A stretch of DNA of 64,000 bases from Marinobacter sp. es.042. Lineage in GTDB: Bacteria; Pseudomonadota; Gammaproteobacteria; Pseudomonadales; Oleiphilaceae. Positions 16,296 through 28,489 of this stretch are shown here, piece after piece. Where the stretch lies: positions 434,001 through 498,000 of the forward strand of contig NZ_LT897781.1 in the NCBI RefSeq assembly GCF_900188315.1, read 5' to 3'. The notes under the pieces are model-generated. The model had not been told where the DNA came from. It searched no databases and saw nothing but the letters and a program-made list of their open reading frames with translations. Numbering within the stretch: the first letter of the stretch is position 1; each line of letters begins with the position of its first letter. A program made the position numbers and the translations under genes.

Positions 16296-18347
16296 ATGAA
16301 CTGGCGAGCAATTACCGCTCCGGCAGCACGGACCCTATACCCCGTACATCGCATGTACGGGGCGGTTCTGCTGCTTCTCCTGCTGTTTACCCTGCTGCTG
16401 GGGATGGGCAACTCGCTCCATTCCCGTTTGCTTTGGGTCGGAGAACAGACCTGGCCGAACTATTATCTGCTGAATCCCGATGCGACCGAGCCGTCCTGTC
16501 AGCTGGAAATGGATGTTGATGCCGAAGTTGAACGCCGGGTGGCCAATTACAAGCCCGACCCCGATGATTTGTTCAGCTCACCACCCAATCCCGATGCCAT
16601 CCGCAAATCGCTGCAGAGCAATCTGGAACTCTGCCAGCAGCAATACGACGTCTATGAACAGAACCTGGCCCACGCCACGCCAGCCCTTGGGGTGTTCAAG
16701 ACGGTAGAGCAGGGATTCGCGAACTTCCTGCTGGAGAACATTGAGCTAACCAAGTACCTGTTCATTGCGATGTTCGCGATGGCGGCGGCAATCGCTGCAC
16801 TGGACACGGACCACATAGCGCTGCGCCTGCCCCGCAATCGAGCTGAATGGCGGCTGAGCCAGGGTGTGCAGTTTGTGGTTAATGGTCTGATGGTGCTGTC
16901 GCTGAACGCTTACCTGGGTAAGCTTTCCACGTCGCCGGGTTCGGACGGTACGATGAGCCTTCAATATGCCTGGGGCGGGGTCTTCGGCCTCTTCATGGTG
17001 ATCAATGCAGCGCGCTTCCTGAACGTTCCGGAACGTATCCGCCCCGGCGGTCTTTCCGTCTCGTCCGGTCTGGTGATTCCTCTGTACTGTGCCATGGGCC
17101 TGATCGCCATGAGTTATTTCTTCCTGGTAGACGGGTATGCCTCGGGCCTCGCGATCTACTTTGGAATGATGTCCAACCTGTCATCCATGTTCATCAATAT
17201 CGGCCTTTATGTGCTGGTGGGCATGATGCTGAAGCAGACCAGGATTCCCGAGCTCCTGCTCAATCTCATCAAACCTTTTAATCTGCCAGCGCCGATGCTG
17301 GCTTCGGTGATTATCTTCGCAACGGCGTTTCCGACCGCCTTCACCGGCGCATCGGGCATTTTCATCCTGGCCGTGGGTGGTGTTGTGTATGACGAGCTGC
17401 GCCGGGCCGGGGCAGGGCGCCAGCTTTCCCTGGCAACGACTGCCATGTCGGGAAGCCTCGGCGTGGTTCTCAACCCATGCCTGTTGATCGTTGTTGTGGC
17501 GGCTCTTAATAAGGAAGTGACAACCACTGAGATGTACAGCTGGGGTTTCTGGGTCTTCATCATGTCGGCGACGCTGTTTTCACTGATCGTCTGCAAGACC
17601 CAGGGGAACTGGAAGCCCCGTCCGGCGCCGGGCGCTTTCCGTGCGGCTCTCTCGGAAAGCCAGGCTCTGCTGCCTTATGTGGCCGTGGCAGCTCTGGTTA
17701 TCCTGTCGATCTGGGGTGTTCTCGGCTTGAAGTTCAACGAATACAGTGCTCCGCTGATCCTGCCACTGGTTATGTTGGGTCTGGTACTGCTCGATTCCGG
17801 TCGGAGCAGTGCGGAGCAGGGCCAGAGCCGTTCCCAGGTGTTCTGGGCACGCAGCTCGGCCGCTGCCAGCGATTCGGCAGTGCACATTGGCGCGCTGCTG
17901 GCGTTGATCGGTTTTTCCATCTGCCTGGGGGGAATCCTGGAGCGTTCCGATATCGTTCATGCGCTCTTCCCGGAGGACCTGACCAGCCCTTGGATCGCCA
18001 TGCTGGTGATCGTCGTGATGCTCACCATCATAGGCATGGTTATGGACCCGTTCGGCGCGGTCATCCTGGTATCGGCGACCATTGCCCAGCCGGCGATCCA
18101 GCTGGGTATTGATCCGCTGCACTTCTGGATTGTGTGTCTGGTGGCATTCGAGCTCGGCTACCTGAGCCCGCCAGTGGCGCTGAACCACCTGCTCACCCGC
18201 CAGGTGGTGGGTGAGACCGAAGTGCTGGCGGCAGAGCGCACTGGGTCTTTCTGGCATCGCTATGAGCGCTTGCTGCTGCCTCTGGCAGTAATGGGGCCAA
18301 CACTCTTGTTCGTTGCCTTTGTGCCGATGTTGTTCTACGCGTTTTAA
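16296..18347 (+). CDS. TRAP transporter permease, fused small and large subunits
   Basis: A 683-residue membrane protein. TM1 (about 28-46) is followed by a periplasmic insertion of some 100 residues, three further segments typical of a DctQ-like subunit, then a DctM-like domain with paired hairpins: FATAFPTAFTGASGIF, TTAMSGSLGVVLNPCLLIVV and near the end LIGFSICLGGILE, IIGMVMDPFGAVILV. Unusually, the periplasmic insertion lies near the N terminus. It would drive uptake with a Na+ or H+ gradient using the AdeT-like binding protein upstream. The operon ends at the terminator that follows. Confidence 0.82.
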   Translation: MNWRAITAPAARTLYPVHRMYGAVLLLLLLFTLLLGMGNSLHSRLLWVGEQTWPNYYLLNPDATEPSCQLEMDVDAEVERRVANYKPDPDDLFSSPPNPDAIRKSLQSNLELCQQQYDVYEQNLAHATPALGVFKTVEQGFANFLLENIELTKYLFIAMFAMAAAIAALDTDHIALRLPRNRAEWRLSQGVQFVVNGLMVLSLNAYLGKLSTSPGSDGTMSLQYAWGGVFGLFMVINAARFLNVPERIRPGGLSVSSGLVIPLYCAMGLIAMSYFFLVDGYASGLAIYFGMMSNLSSMFINIGLYVLVGMMLKQTRIPELLLNLIKPFNLPAPMLASVIIFATAFPTAFTGASGIFILAVGGVVYDELRRAGAGRQLSLATTAMSGSLGVVLNPCLLIVVVAALNKEVTTTEMYSWGFWVFIMSATLFSLIVCKTQGNWKPRPAPGAFRAALSESQALLPYVAVAALVILSIWGVLGLKFNEYSAPLILPLVMLGLVLLDSGRSSAEQGQSRSQVFWARSSAAASDSAVHIGALLALIGFSICLGGILERSDIVHALFPEDLTSPWIAMLVIVVMLTIIGMVMDPFGAVILVSATIAQPAIQLGIDPLHFWIVCLVAFELGYLSPPVALNHLLTRQVVGETEVLAAERTGSFWHRYERLLLPLAVMGPTLLFVAFVPMLFYAF

Positions 18348-18368
18348 TATCAAATTGAGAGGATGAGG

Positions 18369-18399
18369 GCCGTCTGGGGGGAACCTCAGGCGGCTTTTT
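18369..18399 (+). terminator. Rho-independent terminator of the TRAP operon
   Basis: GCCGTCTG (18369-18376) pairs with CAGGCGGC (18387-18394, one G-T pair), followed at once by five T. It lies 22 nt past the permease stop codon. Confidence 0.8.
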
Positions 18400-18509
18400 G
18401 CATCTGGAATCCAAAAGGAAGCGTAGTTTGAACGAAACTGCACACTTAATGGGTGCGTGTTTGTTATACCCTATGGAATAAAATCGATCTGCTGCCAGTG
18501 GCCTGAACT

Positions 18510-21127
18510 ATGAATTCACATGCCCCCTCAAAATTGATCCCGCTTTCCTTTGTTCTGCTTTCCCTGGTGGGTTGCGGCGGAGGTGGAGGTGGCGATGTTC
18601 TGGATGCTCAGGAGCCCGGTCTTGGCGGCACCATTACCATCGAAAGCGGCACGCGAGTGGACTCGGATACGGCGGATGACAGTCGGCTCAATGAAGCAGT
18701 GTCCAACGATTCTTTCAGTACCGCCCAGTTAGTGCCTTCAACAGGTATTCTGGGCGGCTATTTGAGCGCTACTTCAGGCATCTACCCCGATTCCGGCGAG
18801 TTTATCTTCGAGTATTTCGCTGACCAGCAGGATACATTCCGCGCGGATCTCGCAGCGGGAAGCACGATTACCGTTCAGGTTTTCGGGGATTCTGATTTTT
18901 TAGCGCCCTCGATTAGCCTGTCGGTTGATCAGAGCGGCGTTTCGGACTCAGACTCCGGTGCCGGCGATACAGCTTTGATGGTCACTGCACGCGCAGAAGG
19001 GCCCGCGGAGATAAGCCTCCGAACAGCCGGTGGCGGTCCATTCCGGTACGTGCTGTCTGTTTCGACAACCGGCGTCACCAATTTTCCGAGCTCTTATTAC
19101 AGCCAGCCGGAGTTTGTTCCGGACGAGGCCATTGTGGTGATGTCGCAGCAAGAACAGGGGCGCCTGGATCCGCAGGGCCTCGCGGGAGCCTTGTCGGCCT
19201 CCTCTGCGAAATCACTGGGGCAGGGGGCCTGGTTAGTAAGGCGTGAGCCTGTTGGTGTCGTCGCTTCCCAATCGTCCAGCGCTTCCGGGGCCCTGCGGGA
19301 CCAGACGCTTCGTTGGATTACCAATCTGAAGTCGCAGCCGGGCGTGCAGGTGGCAGAGCCAAACTATATCTACCGGGCTCAGGCGGACCGGGATCTGTCA
19401 TCTTTGCAATGGAATCTGCCTCTCATCAGTACGCCCCTTGCCTGGCAAGCGGCGCCGACCCTTGGTAACTCGGTTGGAGTGGCTGTGATGGATACCGGCC
19501 TGTTCACATCCACTCCGCAAACCTATGGTGATTGGCACCTGGACCTGAACACTAATGTCATTCCGTTCAATTCCGGACGAATTCTCGATTATGTGTCTGC
19601 TGAAGTGGACATCGATCCACAGTTCAATGACCCCTTGGGCTACGACAACAACCCGGCTGATCCGGGTGACGGTAAACCTCAGAGCAGTAACTTCCATGGA
19701 ACCCATGTTGCGGGCATTGTAGCTGCGCTGCAGGACTCTGCCGGCGTGGAGGGCGTTGCGCCGGCAGCAACACTCTGGCCCGTCAGAGTGCTTGGGCGTG
19801 ATGGGGCGGGCACGCTGGATGACCTTGTCGCAGCGGTAAATTGGGCTGCTGACAACCCCGATATCGATGTCATAAACCTGAGTCTCGGAGGGGTTGGTCC
19901 GAGCACAGTATTGGAAGCAGCCATAAACCGGGCTGATGAAAATGGAAAGCTGGTTGTCGCTGCGGCTGGCAATCAGGGTACAGATGAGTTGACCTATCCA
20001 GCGGCCTTTGAGCGAGTTATTGGCGTTGGCGCCGTCGATGCGGGGAAGGTGCGCGCCTCATACTCCAATTTTGGTGGTTCAGTGGATCTTGTTGCGCCGG
20101 GCGGGGATGCGACCAGAGACGCGAATCTGGATGGTAACGCCGACCTGGTCATCAGCACCTGGGGGGTTGATGATGGTGGTGACTTTATCCGTTCCTATGC
20201 AGGATTACAGGGTACCTCAATGGCTGCTCCGCACGTTGCAGGCGTTTATGCCTTGATGAAAGGGGCAAACCCTGAGGGAGTTACTCCCGGCCAGTTTCGG
20301 GCCTGGATGGTCAGTGGTGTGCTGACAGAGAACTTAGGCAACAGTACCGAATATGGTGCTGGTTTGATAAATGCGCTCAAGTCAGTTGACGCGGCTCTGG
20401 ACGGATCCGTGAGCACGATAGTCCTTTCTTCGCCTTCTGCCATCGAGTTTGACCGTGCACGCTTCAATAGCGAGCTTGATTTTACCGTTTATCCCGAAGG
20501 CGAATCGGTCGTGGTTGATAACGTTGCCTTCGATCCAAATTTGATCTCTCTCGATCCGGCGCTTTCAGCTGGCAACTCTCTGCCGAGCTCGGTGGCCGTC
20601 TCGGCATTGGAGGAAAATGTCGTTGACGGGCAGAGTTATGCGACGACGATTCAGATTGACTACAGTGCTGGTGGCGAAACCGGAACCCTGAAGGTTCCAG
20701 TTTCGATAGACCTCAGGGAATTGGTTGATGAGCGAGACGCCGGTCGCCACTATGTACTGCTGGTAAGCCCTGATGAAAGCCGCGAAACCATCGAGCAGCG
20801 CGTGGTGACGGCCCGCGATGGAAGTTACAGCTTCTCCTTCGACGACATAGAACCCGGGGAGTATTTCCTGGTGGCCGGAACGGACATGGACAACAATGGC
20901 TTTATTTGTGAGAGCGGCGAGGCTTGTGCCGAGTACCCGGTAAATGGCTTGCCAGAGAAGATCGTCATCGGGGAAGAGCGGGTCACCGGCGTCACCCTGA
21001 GCACAAGCTTCCGGCGCCCGACCATTGCTTCCATGGGTTTGCCCCGAATCGGCTTCGAGGGCTATCGTTTGAAAAACCGTGGGAGCACAGCTGCTGAGCC
21101 GGTGAGAAACCTGGAGGTCAATCGTTG

Positions 21128-21128
<1 letters not shown>
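18510..21128 (+). CDS. Lipoprotein subtilisin-like serine protease (S8 family)
   Basis: Subtilase of 872 residues with lipobox LVGC (Cys22) followed by a glycine run, so it is lipidated and surface or periplasm facing. The catalytic triad is D328 (VAVMDTG), H396 (FHGTHVAG) and S570 (GTSMAAPHVAG), with N488 (AAAGNQG) in the oxyanion hole. Residues 23-300 hold a pre-peptidase-like beta domain and an inhibitor-like propeptide (PDEAIVVM... VAEPNYIYRAQ). The C-terminal 240 residues are beta-rich and include a DMDNNGFI calcium-loop-like motif. Its stop codon shares one base with the start of the PrcB-like gene. The natural substrate is unknown. Confidence 0.9.
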
Positions 21129-23564
<2,436 letters not shown>

Positions 23565-23659
23565 TATTCGATAAGATGCTATAAAAAGTATCCTTTATTC
23601 TTTCTCTGTCTTCTGCAAAGTCGTTATCCTGCCAGTTTTCTGATCGGGAAGAACCGTTG

Positions 23660-25438
23660 ATGGACTGGCAGGGCTGGTTTGCGCTGGGCCTCGCAGGCAC
23701 CGCGCTGATACTGATGAGTGCAGGGCGATTTGCGCCCCATCTGGTGATGATGGGGGTGCTCGTGGTGCTCAGTGCCAGCGGGATTGTGTCCGCGGACCAG
23801 GCGCTCGCCGGGTTCAGCAACAGTGGTCTGATCACCGTGGTTGCCATGTTTGTGGTAGCTGCGGGCATTCATCATTCCGGCGGTGTCGATCTGCTGGTGC
23901 ATCACCTGCTTCGCAATCCCAAGACCGTTCGTTCTGCCCAGGCACGGATTGCCCTCCCGGTATCCCTTCTCAGTGGTTTTCTCAACAACACCCCGGTTGT
24001 CGCCACCATGATTCCGGCGGTGCATGCGTGGTCCCGCAAGATCGGTATCTCACCGTCCAAATTGATGATTCCCCTGAGCTACTCCGCCATTCTCGGGGGT
24101 ACCCTGACACTGATCGGCACCAGCACGAATCTGGTCGTCAACGGCCAGTACCAGCAGCTAACCGGCGAGGAGGGCTTCTCCATTTTCTCGATCACGGCGG
24201 TCGGGCTGCCGGTGGCGGTCATCGGCGTGGCCGCTTTGCTGCTGGTTATGCCCCGGGTGCTTCCGGATCGTAAGGATCAGCAGAAATTTGGCTCCATGCG
24301 GGAATTTACCCTGGAGGTCGCGGTGTCGTTCGACGGACCGCTGGTCGGCAAGACTGTCGGTGAAGCCGGGCTCAGGGAGCTTGAGCGATTGTATCTGGTT
24401 GAGATCGAACGCGATGGCAGCGTGGTTACGGCGGTGCCCTCGGAGGAGCGGCTCAGGGGTGGCGATCGTCTGGTGTTTGCCGGTGATACCCAGGCCATTT
24501 CCGACCTCCTGCGGATCAACGGTATCGTCCCGTCAGTCCATGAAGACGAGCCGAGTTTGAGCAAGGATCGGGCGGAACGGCGTCTGGTTGAAGCGGCATT
24601 ATCGCCCCAGTCCGATGTGTTGGGGCTGACCATTCGCGACGCCCGGTTCCGGGACCGTTACGGTGCTGTTGTGCTGGCCGTTGCCAGGGGTGGGGAGCGT
24701 GTTTCCGGCAACCTGGGGAATATCCGCCTCAAACCCGGCGATGTGCTGCTTCTCGAAGCCCGCCCCGCGTTTGTCAGCCGGCAGCGCTATAACAAGGACT
24801 TCCTGCTCATTAACGACCTGGAAACCGAGACGCCCCGGCATGACCGGGCGTGGCTGTCCTGGGGCATCCTGTTGGTGCTGGTGGGTCTCGCTGCCTGTGG
24901 CACCTTGAGTATGCTTAACGCGGCCCTGCTGGGCGCCGCAGGAATGATTCTCACCGGCTGCTGCTCGGTCGGCCAGGCCCAGAAGTCCGTGGATGTGCCG
25001 GTGATCCTTACCATTGCGGCCTCCTTTGCCATGGGCGGGGCCTTGGAGCAGACCGGAGCGGCAGGCTTTGTGGCTGCAGGCATCCTTGAATTCAGTCAGG
25101 GCGACGTGCTGTTAACGATCCTGCTGGTTTATCTCGTGGTGTCGGTCCTGACCGAGGTTATTACCAACAATGCGGCGGCGGTCCTGGTCATTCCCATCGT
25201 TTTGTCGATGACGAACAGTATGGGTGTGGCCGCGGAGCCGTTTGTGATCGCGGTGATGATGGCCGCGTCCGCCAGCTTTGCCACGCCGCTGGGGTATCAG
25301 ACCAACATGATGGTATTCGGGCCTGGTGGTTACCGGTTCAGTGATTTCGTGCGGGTCGGTTTACCCATGAACGTGTTTGTTGGTGCCGTTACCGTTGTGG
25401 TTATTGCCTTGGTCTACGACATCACTCCCGGTCTATGA
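23660..25438 (+). CDS. SLC13-type anion permease with two TrkA-C domains
   Basis: Inner-membrane transporter of 592 residues in the divalent anion:Na+ symporter/ArsB superfamily, typical substrates being sulfate, citrate or other dianions. N-terminal helices contain the signature hairpins GFLNNTPVVATMIPAV and GTLTLIGTSTNLVVNG; two soluble TrkA-C domains (about 210-290 and 305-385) interrupt it; the second half carries TEVITNNAAAVLVIPI and FATPLGYQTNMMV. The start is ATG 23660; a TTG one codon earlier is less likely. It runs convergently with the EAL gene, overlapping by 6 nt at the 3' ends. Substrate unknown. Confidence 0.85.
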   Translation: MDWQGWFALGLAGTALILMSAGRFAPHLVMMGVLVVLSASGIVSADQALAGFSNSGLITVVAMFVVAAGIHHSGGVDLLVHHLLRNPKTVRSAQARIALPVSLLSGFLNNTPVVATMIPAVHAWSRKIGISPSKLMIPLSYSAILGGTLTLIGTSTNLVVNGQYQQLTGEEGFSIFSITAVGLPVAVIGVAALLLVMPRVLPDRKDQQKFGSMREFTLEVAVSFDGPLVGKTVGEAGLRELERLYLVEIERDGSVVTAVPSEERLRGGDRLVFAGDTQAISDLLRINGIVPSVHEDEPSLSKDRAERRLVEAALSPQSDVLGLTIRDARFRDRYGAVVLAVARGGERVSGNLGNIRLKPGDVLLLEARPAFVSRQRYNKDFLLINDLETETPRHDRAWLSWGILLVLVGLAACGTLSMLNAALLGAAGMILTGCCSVGQAQKSVDVPVILTIAASFAMGGALEQTGAAGFVAAGILEFSQGDVLLTILLVYLVVSVLTEVITNNAAAVLVIPIVLSMTNSMGVAAEPFVIAVMMAASASFATPLGYQTNMMVFGPGGYRFSDFVRVGLPMNVFVGAVTVVVIALVYDITPGL

Positions 25439-26749
25439 GCGCTGTTCGGTCGGGTTGGCGAGAATGTCGCAGCAAAGCACCTGAAGATTGCCGTCCTGAA
25501 AGTACCCCAGTGACAGGGTCACGCACATGTAGGCTCCGGTAACGCAAAGGTAGGGGGCGGTTACGTGCAGACTTTCCGGTTGAGCCAGCGCCTGGCGAAG
25601 GTACTGCTGGCGGTACCAGTCGGCGCTGCTGGTGCTCTCCAGGGGTTTGAAACGCGGGTCCATACTGCGTGTGCCCGCATCGGAAACCAGGGTGTCGTCC
25701 ATCTGAACGCCCTTGTCGTCGACCAGATAGCAGCGGGAAACGGCTGGGTGGTTCAACAATTCCAGACAGGATTGCTGCATGCTCATCCCGCTGCGGAGCT
25801 TTGTGATGGCGTGGTTGAAAAAGCCACTGAAAAAGTCCACCAGTTGCCGGGTAGGGTCCAGGGTAACCTGGTTGCGGGTTTTGTATTCCTGCAACAGATG
25901 ATCGAAATCGGCGGGTGAGTGGGTCAGTTGGTCGAGGTCTGTGCTCGGTCTGCGGAAATAGAACCCCTGAACGAAATCCACGCCCGCATCGATCGCAATC
26001 ATTGCCTGATCCCGGGTTTCCACGCCTTCCAGAAGAACCAGGCAGCCGGACTGGTGCAGTAGTGACACGATGCCGTTCAGAATCTGGCGTGCCTTGTGAT
26101 CGTCTGTCGCACGGGTAAGCAGTTTTCGATCCAGTTTCACGATGTCGGGTGACAGGTTCCAGATTCGCTCGAAATTGGAGTGGCCGGCACCGAAATCATC
26201 AATGGCCGTCAGACAGCCCAGTTTCTTGTAGTAGGCAACCGTTTCCCGAAGCCTTTCGGCGTCGTCTGTGGGTTGCTCAACAATTTCCATGACAATCCGG
26301 TGTGGAGGTAGGCCGGTTTTGGCCAGAAGCTGTCCGAAGAACGAATCGGCCTGGCTGCCGCTGGTTACCACCTGCGGCGAAACGTTGAGGAACAGCCAGT
26401 TCAGCTGATCGCGGATGCCGCTGTAATTGCGTATGTGCAGATAGCGGCAAAGGCGGTCAAGGAGAAGGTTCTCCGCCTCGGAGGCCGGTAGCTGGAACAG
26501 GTGCAGCGGCAGTACCGCGGAGTTATCCGTATCAAAGGCCCGGATCAGGGCCTCATAGCCGACGATACGCTTGTGTGAAATGCTGTAAATCGGCTGGAGC
26601 GCTGTTCTCAACGTCAGTCCGCGAAAATCTGCGGTCCATGTGTCACCGTTCCTGTTCAGCATAGGAGACAACAGGTCCACTTCCGGAGCTGTCAGCGTTT
26701 CAGGGAGGCGTCTCGACATAGATGATTCTGGTTGATTTAACGAACGCAT
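25433..26749 (-). CDS. EAL-domain cyclic-di-GMP phosphodiesterase
   Basis: A 438-residue protein with an apparently active EAL domain: EAL at 66-68, then NVSPQV, EIVEQP, the DDFG loop in AIDDFGAGHSN, DIVKLDRKLL, LEGVET and QGFYF, so all metal and catalytic positions look intact. The C-terminal 150 residues form a second domain that looks like a PAS-type sensor and is not a GGDEF. No membrane segment is evident. ATG 26749 has AGGG upstream; the frame stays open to 26845. Expected to hydrolyse c-di-GMP to pGpG, which Orn (45.4 kb) then degrades. Confidence 0.85.
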   Translation of the reverse strand: MRSLNQPESSMSRRLPETLTAPEVDLLSPMLNRNGDTWTADFRGLTLRTALQPIYSISHKRIVGYEALIRAFDTDNSAVLPLHLFQLPASEAENLLLDRLCRYLHIRNYSGIRDQLNWLFLNVSPQVVTSGSQADSFFGQLLAKTGLPPHRIVMEIVEQPTDDAERLRETVAYYKKLGCLTAIDDFGAGHSNFERIWNLSPDIVKLDRKLLTRATDDHKARQILNGIVSLLHQSGCLVLLEGVETRDQAMIAIDAGVDFVQGFYFRRPSTDLDQLTHSPADFDHLLQEYKTRNQVTLDPTRQLVDFFSGFFNHAITKLRSGMSMQQSCLELLNHPAVSRCYLVDDKGVQMDDTLVSDAGTRSMDPRFKPLESTSSADWYRQQYLRQALAQPESLHVTAPYLCVTGAYMCVTLSLGYFQDGNLQVLCCDILANPTEQRS

Positions 26750-26937
26750 CAGTCGCCCTAGTCTGGCGCCCGAACTGTCTTTTATCAGTACAGGTTTCGC
26801 CAGAAAATTCGGGGAGTTACTGATAGTGGGAAGGAAGATTGCCAAAAAAACGCATTTATTACCACTGTTTCATATAGAAACTGGAAACGGTTTGTATCTT
26901 CGAGGGTCTGCAAGAGGAAAGAAGAGAGGGGAGCCCA

Positions 26938-26955
26938 GCGGTCCGGACGGACCGC
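26938..26955 (-). promoter_or_regulatory. GC-rich hairpin in the EAL gene leader
   Basis: GCGGTCCG-GA-CGGACCGC is a perfect 8-bp inverted repeat 8 nt past the stop of the possible leader reading frame, and about 190 nt before the EAL start codon. No T-run follows, only pyrimidine-rich sequence, so it is not a standard terminator; it could be an attenuator or protein site. Confidence 0.35.
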
Positions 26956-26962
26956 CAGAGAA

Positions 26963-27010
26963 TCAGTTATTACTGGGTACAACCACGCTTTCGTCGAATT
27001 CGAGTTCCAT
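26963..27010 (-). CDS. Possible leader peptide (15 codons) upstream of the EAL gene
   Basis: ATG at 27010 opens a 15-codon frame encoding MELEFDESVVVPSNN, with GGACAGGA upstream as a possible ribosome site and a stop followed by a strong hairpin. Acidic start and a valine triplet are the only notable features. It might be a translated leader for the EAL gene or a tiny peptide gene; it may equally be chance, since a frame this short is common at random. Confidence 0.25.
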   Translation of the reverse strand: MELEFDESVVVPSNN

Positions 27011-27187
27011 GTCCTGTCCTCTCGGTCAATGAGGCCCCAGACGGGGCATTCAAGTATGGGCTAAGTTTATCGTTGCTATAATTTTGAACAATCCGTAAAA
27101 CCCCTATGCGACCAAAGGCAAAAGCCCGGGCGAATGGTCAGAATTTCTGATGTAACGCTGCAAAAGATTTTGATTTTTTTCACACGA

Positions 27188-27205
27188 CCAAGTTTCTAGA
27201 CTTGG
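27188..27205 (+). promoter_or_regulatory. Operator-like palindrome upstream of cytochrome b561
   Basis: CCAAGT-TTCTAG-ACTTGG is an inverted repeat of two 6-bp arms about a centre with CTAG, 40 nt before the b561 start codon. The place suits a repressor site or the binding site of a stress regulator for the b561-yceI pair. The protein is not identifiable. Confidence 0.4.
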
Positions 27206-27244
27206 CTTCAACGATGTAACCAGGGAACAGGGTGAATTCTCATC

Positions 27245-27790
27245 ATGCAAATCAGGAATACTTCAGCCAACTACGGTCTTGTAACCATCGTGAATCACTG
27301 GGTCGTTGCTCTGGCTGTTTTCGGCCTGTTCGGCCTCGGCTTCTGGATGGTGGATTTGTCCTACTACGACGACTGGTACCGCCGCGGTCCGGATATTCAT
27401 CGAAGCATTGGCATATTGCTGTTTTTATTGATGCTTTTCCGGGTGGTCTGGAGATCGGTGAATGTTTCGCCGGATCCGCTGGACGGCCACAAGCGCTGGG
27501 AGATTCGAAGCGCCCATGCGGCCCACCTTCTCCTGTACGTGCTAATTTTCGTCGCCATGGTCAGCGGCTACCTGATATCGACCGCCGACGGGTCTTCGAT
27601 CAGCGTGTTCGGCTGGTTTGAAGTGCCATCAGTTACTGGCCAAATAAAGGGAATGGAAGACACCGCCGGAACCGTTCACTACTGGTCCACCTGGGCCATT
27701 GTCGGTCTTGCTGCCATTCACGCGGCTGGCGCCTTCAAACATCATCTGCTTGATCGCGACCGCACATTACGGCGTATGTTAGGGAAGTGA
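27245..27790 (+). CDS. Cytochrome b561 (YceJ-like)
   Basis: Di-heme membrane cytochrome of 181 residues with four transmembrane helices. Candidate heme histidines are H18 in IVNHWVVALAVFG, the histidine in PDIHRSIGILLF, and those in HYWSTWAIVGLAAIHAAGAFKHH. It would pass electrons across or within the inner membrane, probably from quinol; in bacteria b561 of this class also acts against superoxide. It precedes the YceI gene by 67 nt, the same pairing as yceJ-yceI in enterobacteria. Confidence 0.88.
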   Translation: MQIRNTSANYGLVTIVNHWVVALAVFGLFGLGFWMVDLSYYDDWYRRGPDIHRSIGILLFLLMLFRVVWRSVNVSPDPLDGHKRWEIRSAHAAHLLLYVLIFVAMVSGYLISTADGSSISVFGWFEVPSVTGQIKGMEDTAGTVHYWSTWAIVGLAAIHAAGAFKHHLLDRDRTLRRMLGK

Positions 27791-27857
27791 CTGGCCGGCC
27801 GTTTAGTTATCGTTTTACGCCCGGAAGTCGGGCACCAATGCAATAAGGGAGATAACC

Positions 27858-28439
27858 ATGAAAAAAGTTCTGCTTGCCTCGGCCGTGTCGATGGCGCTTG
27901 TAGGTGCAGTCAATGCTAACGAACACAGTGGCACCTATGCGTTTGATAAAAAGGGCGCCCATCAGTTCATAACCTTCAAGATTTCTCATCTTGGCTACAG
28001 CTGGCTTTACGGTCGATTCAACGACTTCGACGGCGAATTCGTGTACGACGCCGAGAACCCGGAAAACAGCACCGTTAACGTCACGATTGACACCGCGAGC
28101 GTGGATTCCAATCACGCCGAGCGGGACAAGCATCTTCGAAGTGAAGATTTCCTGTACGTCGACGAGTTTCCTGAGGCTTCCTTCAAGAGCAAGCGCGTTG
28201 TTCTGGATGAAGAAGGCGAGGCCGACATCATCGGCGACCTGACCCTCCGTGGTGTGACCAAAGAAGTGACCCTTGACGCGGAAATGCTGGGCCACGGGGA
28301 AGACCCGTGGGGTGGCTACCGCATGGGTTTTGAAGCTGAAACCGAGCTTCGCCTCAAGGATTTCGGTATCCCGATGGATCTCGGAAAGGCCTCCGAGACC
28401 GTCGAGATCATCATTTCTGTCGAGGGTATCCGGCAGTAA
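27858..28439 (+). CDS. yceI: YceI-family periplasmic lipid-binding protein
   Basis: Secreted protein of 193 residues with a Sec signal ([20 protein letters not shown], cut before NEHSG). The mature part shows the YceI lipocalin-like pattern: [28 protein letters not shown] start, [31 protein letters not shown] and the closing [11 protein letters not shown]. Family members bind polyisoprenoid or related amphiphiles in the periplasm. Paired with b561, it may carry a quinone-like ligand. AGGGAG stands before the start. Confidence 0.92.
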   Translation: MKKVLLASAVSMALVGAVNANEHSGTYAFDKKGAHQFITFKISHLGYSWLYGRFNDFDGEFVYDAENPENSTVNVTIDTASVDSNHAERDKHLRSEDFLYVDEFPEASFKSKRVVLDEEGEADIIGDLTLRGVTKEVTLDAEMLGHGEDPWGGYRMGFEAETELRLKDFGIPMDLGKASETVEIIISVEGIRQ

Positions 28440-28461
28440 TACTGGCTGACCCTGCCACTGT

Positions 28462-28489
28462 CAGATTCCGGGCCTAGACCCGGAATCTG
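28462..28489. terminator. Convergent hairpin spanning the chemoreceptor stop codon
   Basis: CAGATTCCGGG (28462-28472) and CCCGGAATCTG (28479-28489) are perfect 11-bp arms around CCTAGA. The chemoreceptor stop codon (28474-28476) sits in the loop, and the right arm encodes its last residues. No T-run follows on either strand, so it may act as a weak bidirectional terminator or as 3'-end protection. Confidence 0.55.

Larger units (their letters stand above)
26750..27244. other. Divergent control region between the EAL gene and cytochrome b561
   Basis: A 495-nt stretch without a long gene. Visible in it are a possible 15-codon leader reading frame on the minus strand (26963-27010), a strong hairpin after it (26938-26955), a GCCCC-AGAC-GGGGC hairpin near 27034-27047, a perfect TATAAT at 27077-27082 and the palindrome at 27188-27205. 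The divergent promoters presumably lie here, but no convincing -35 element was found for either direction. Confidence 0.5.
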
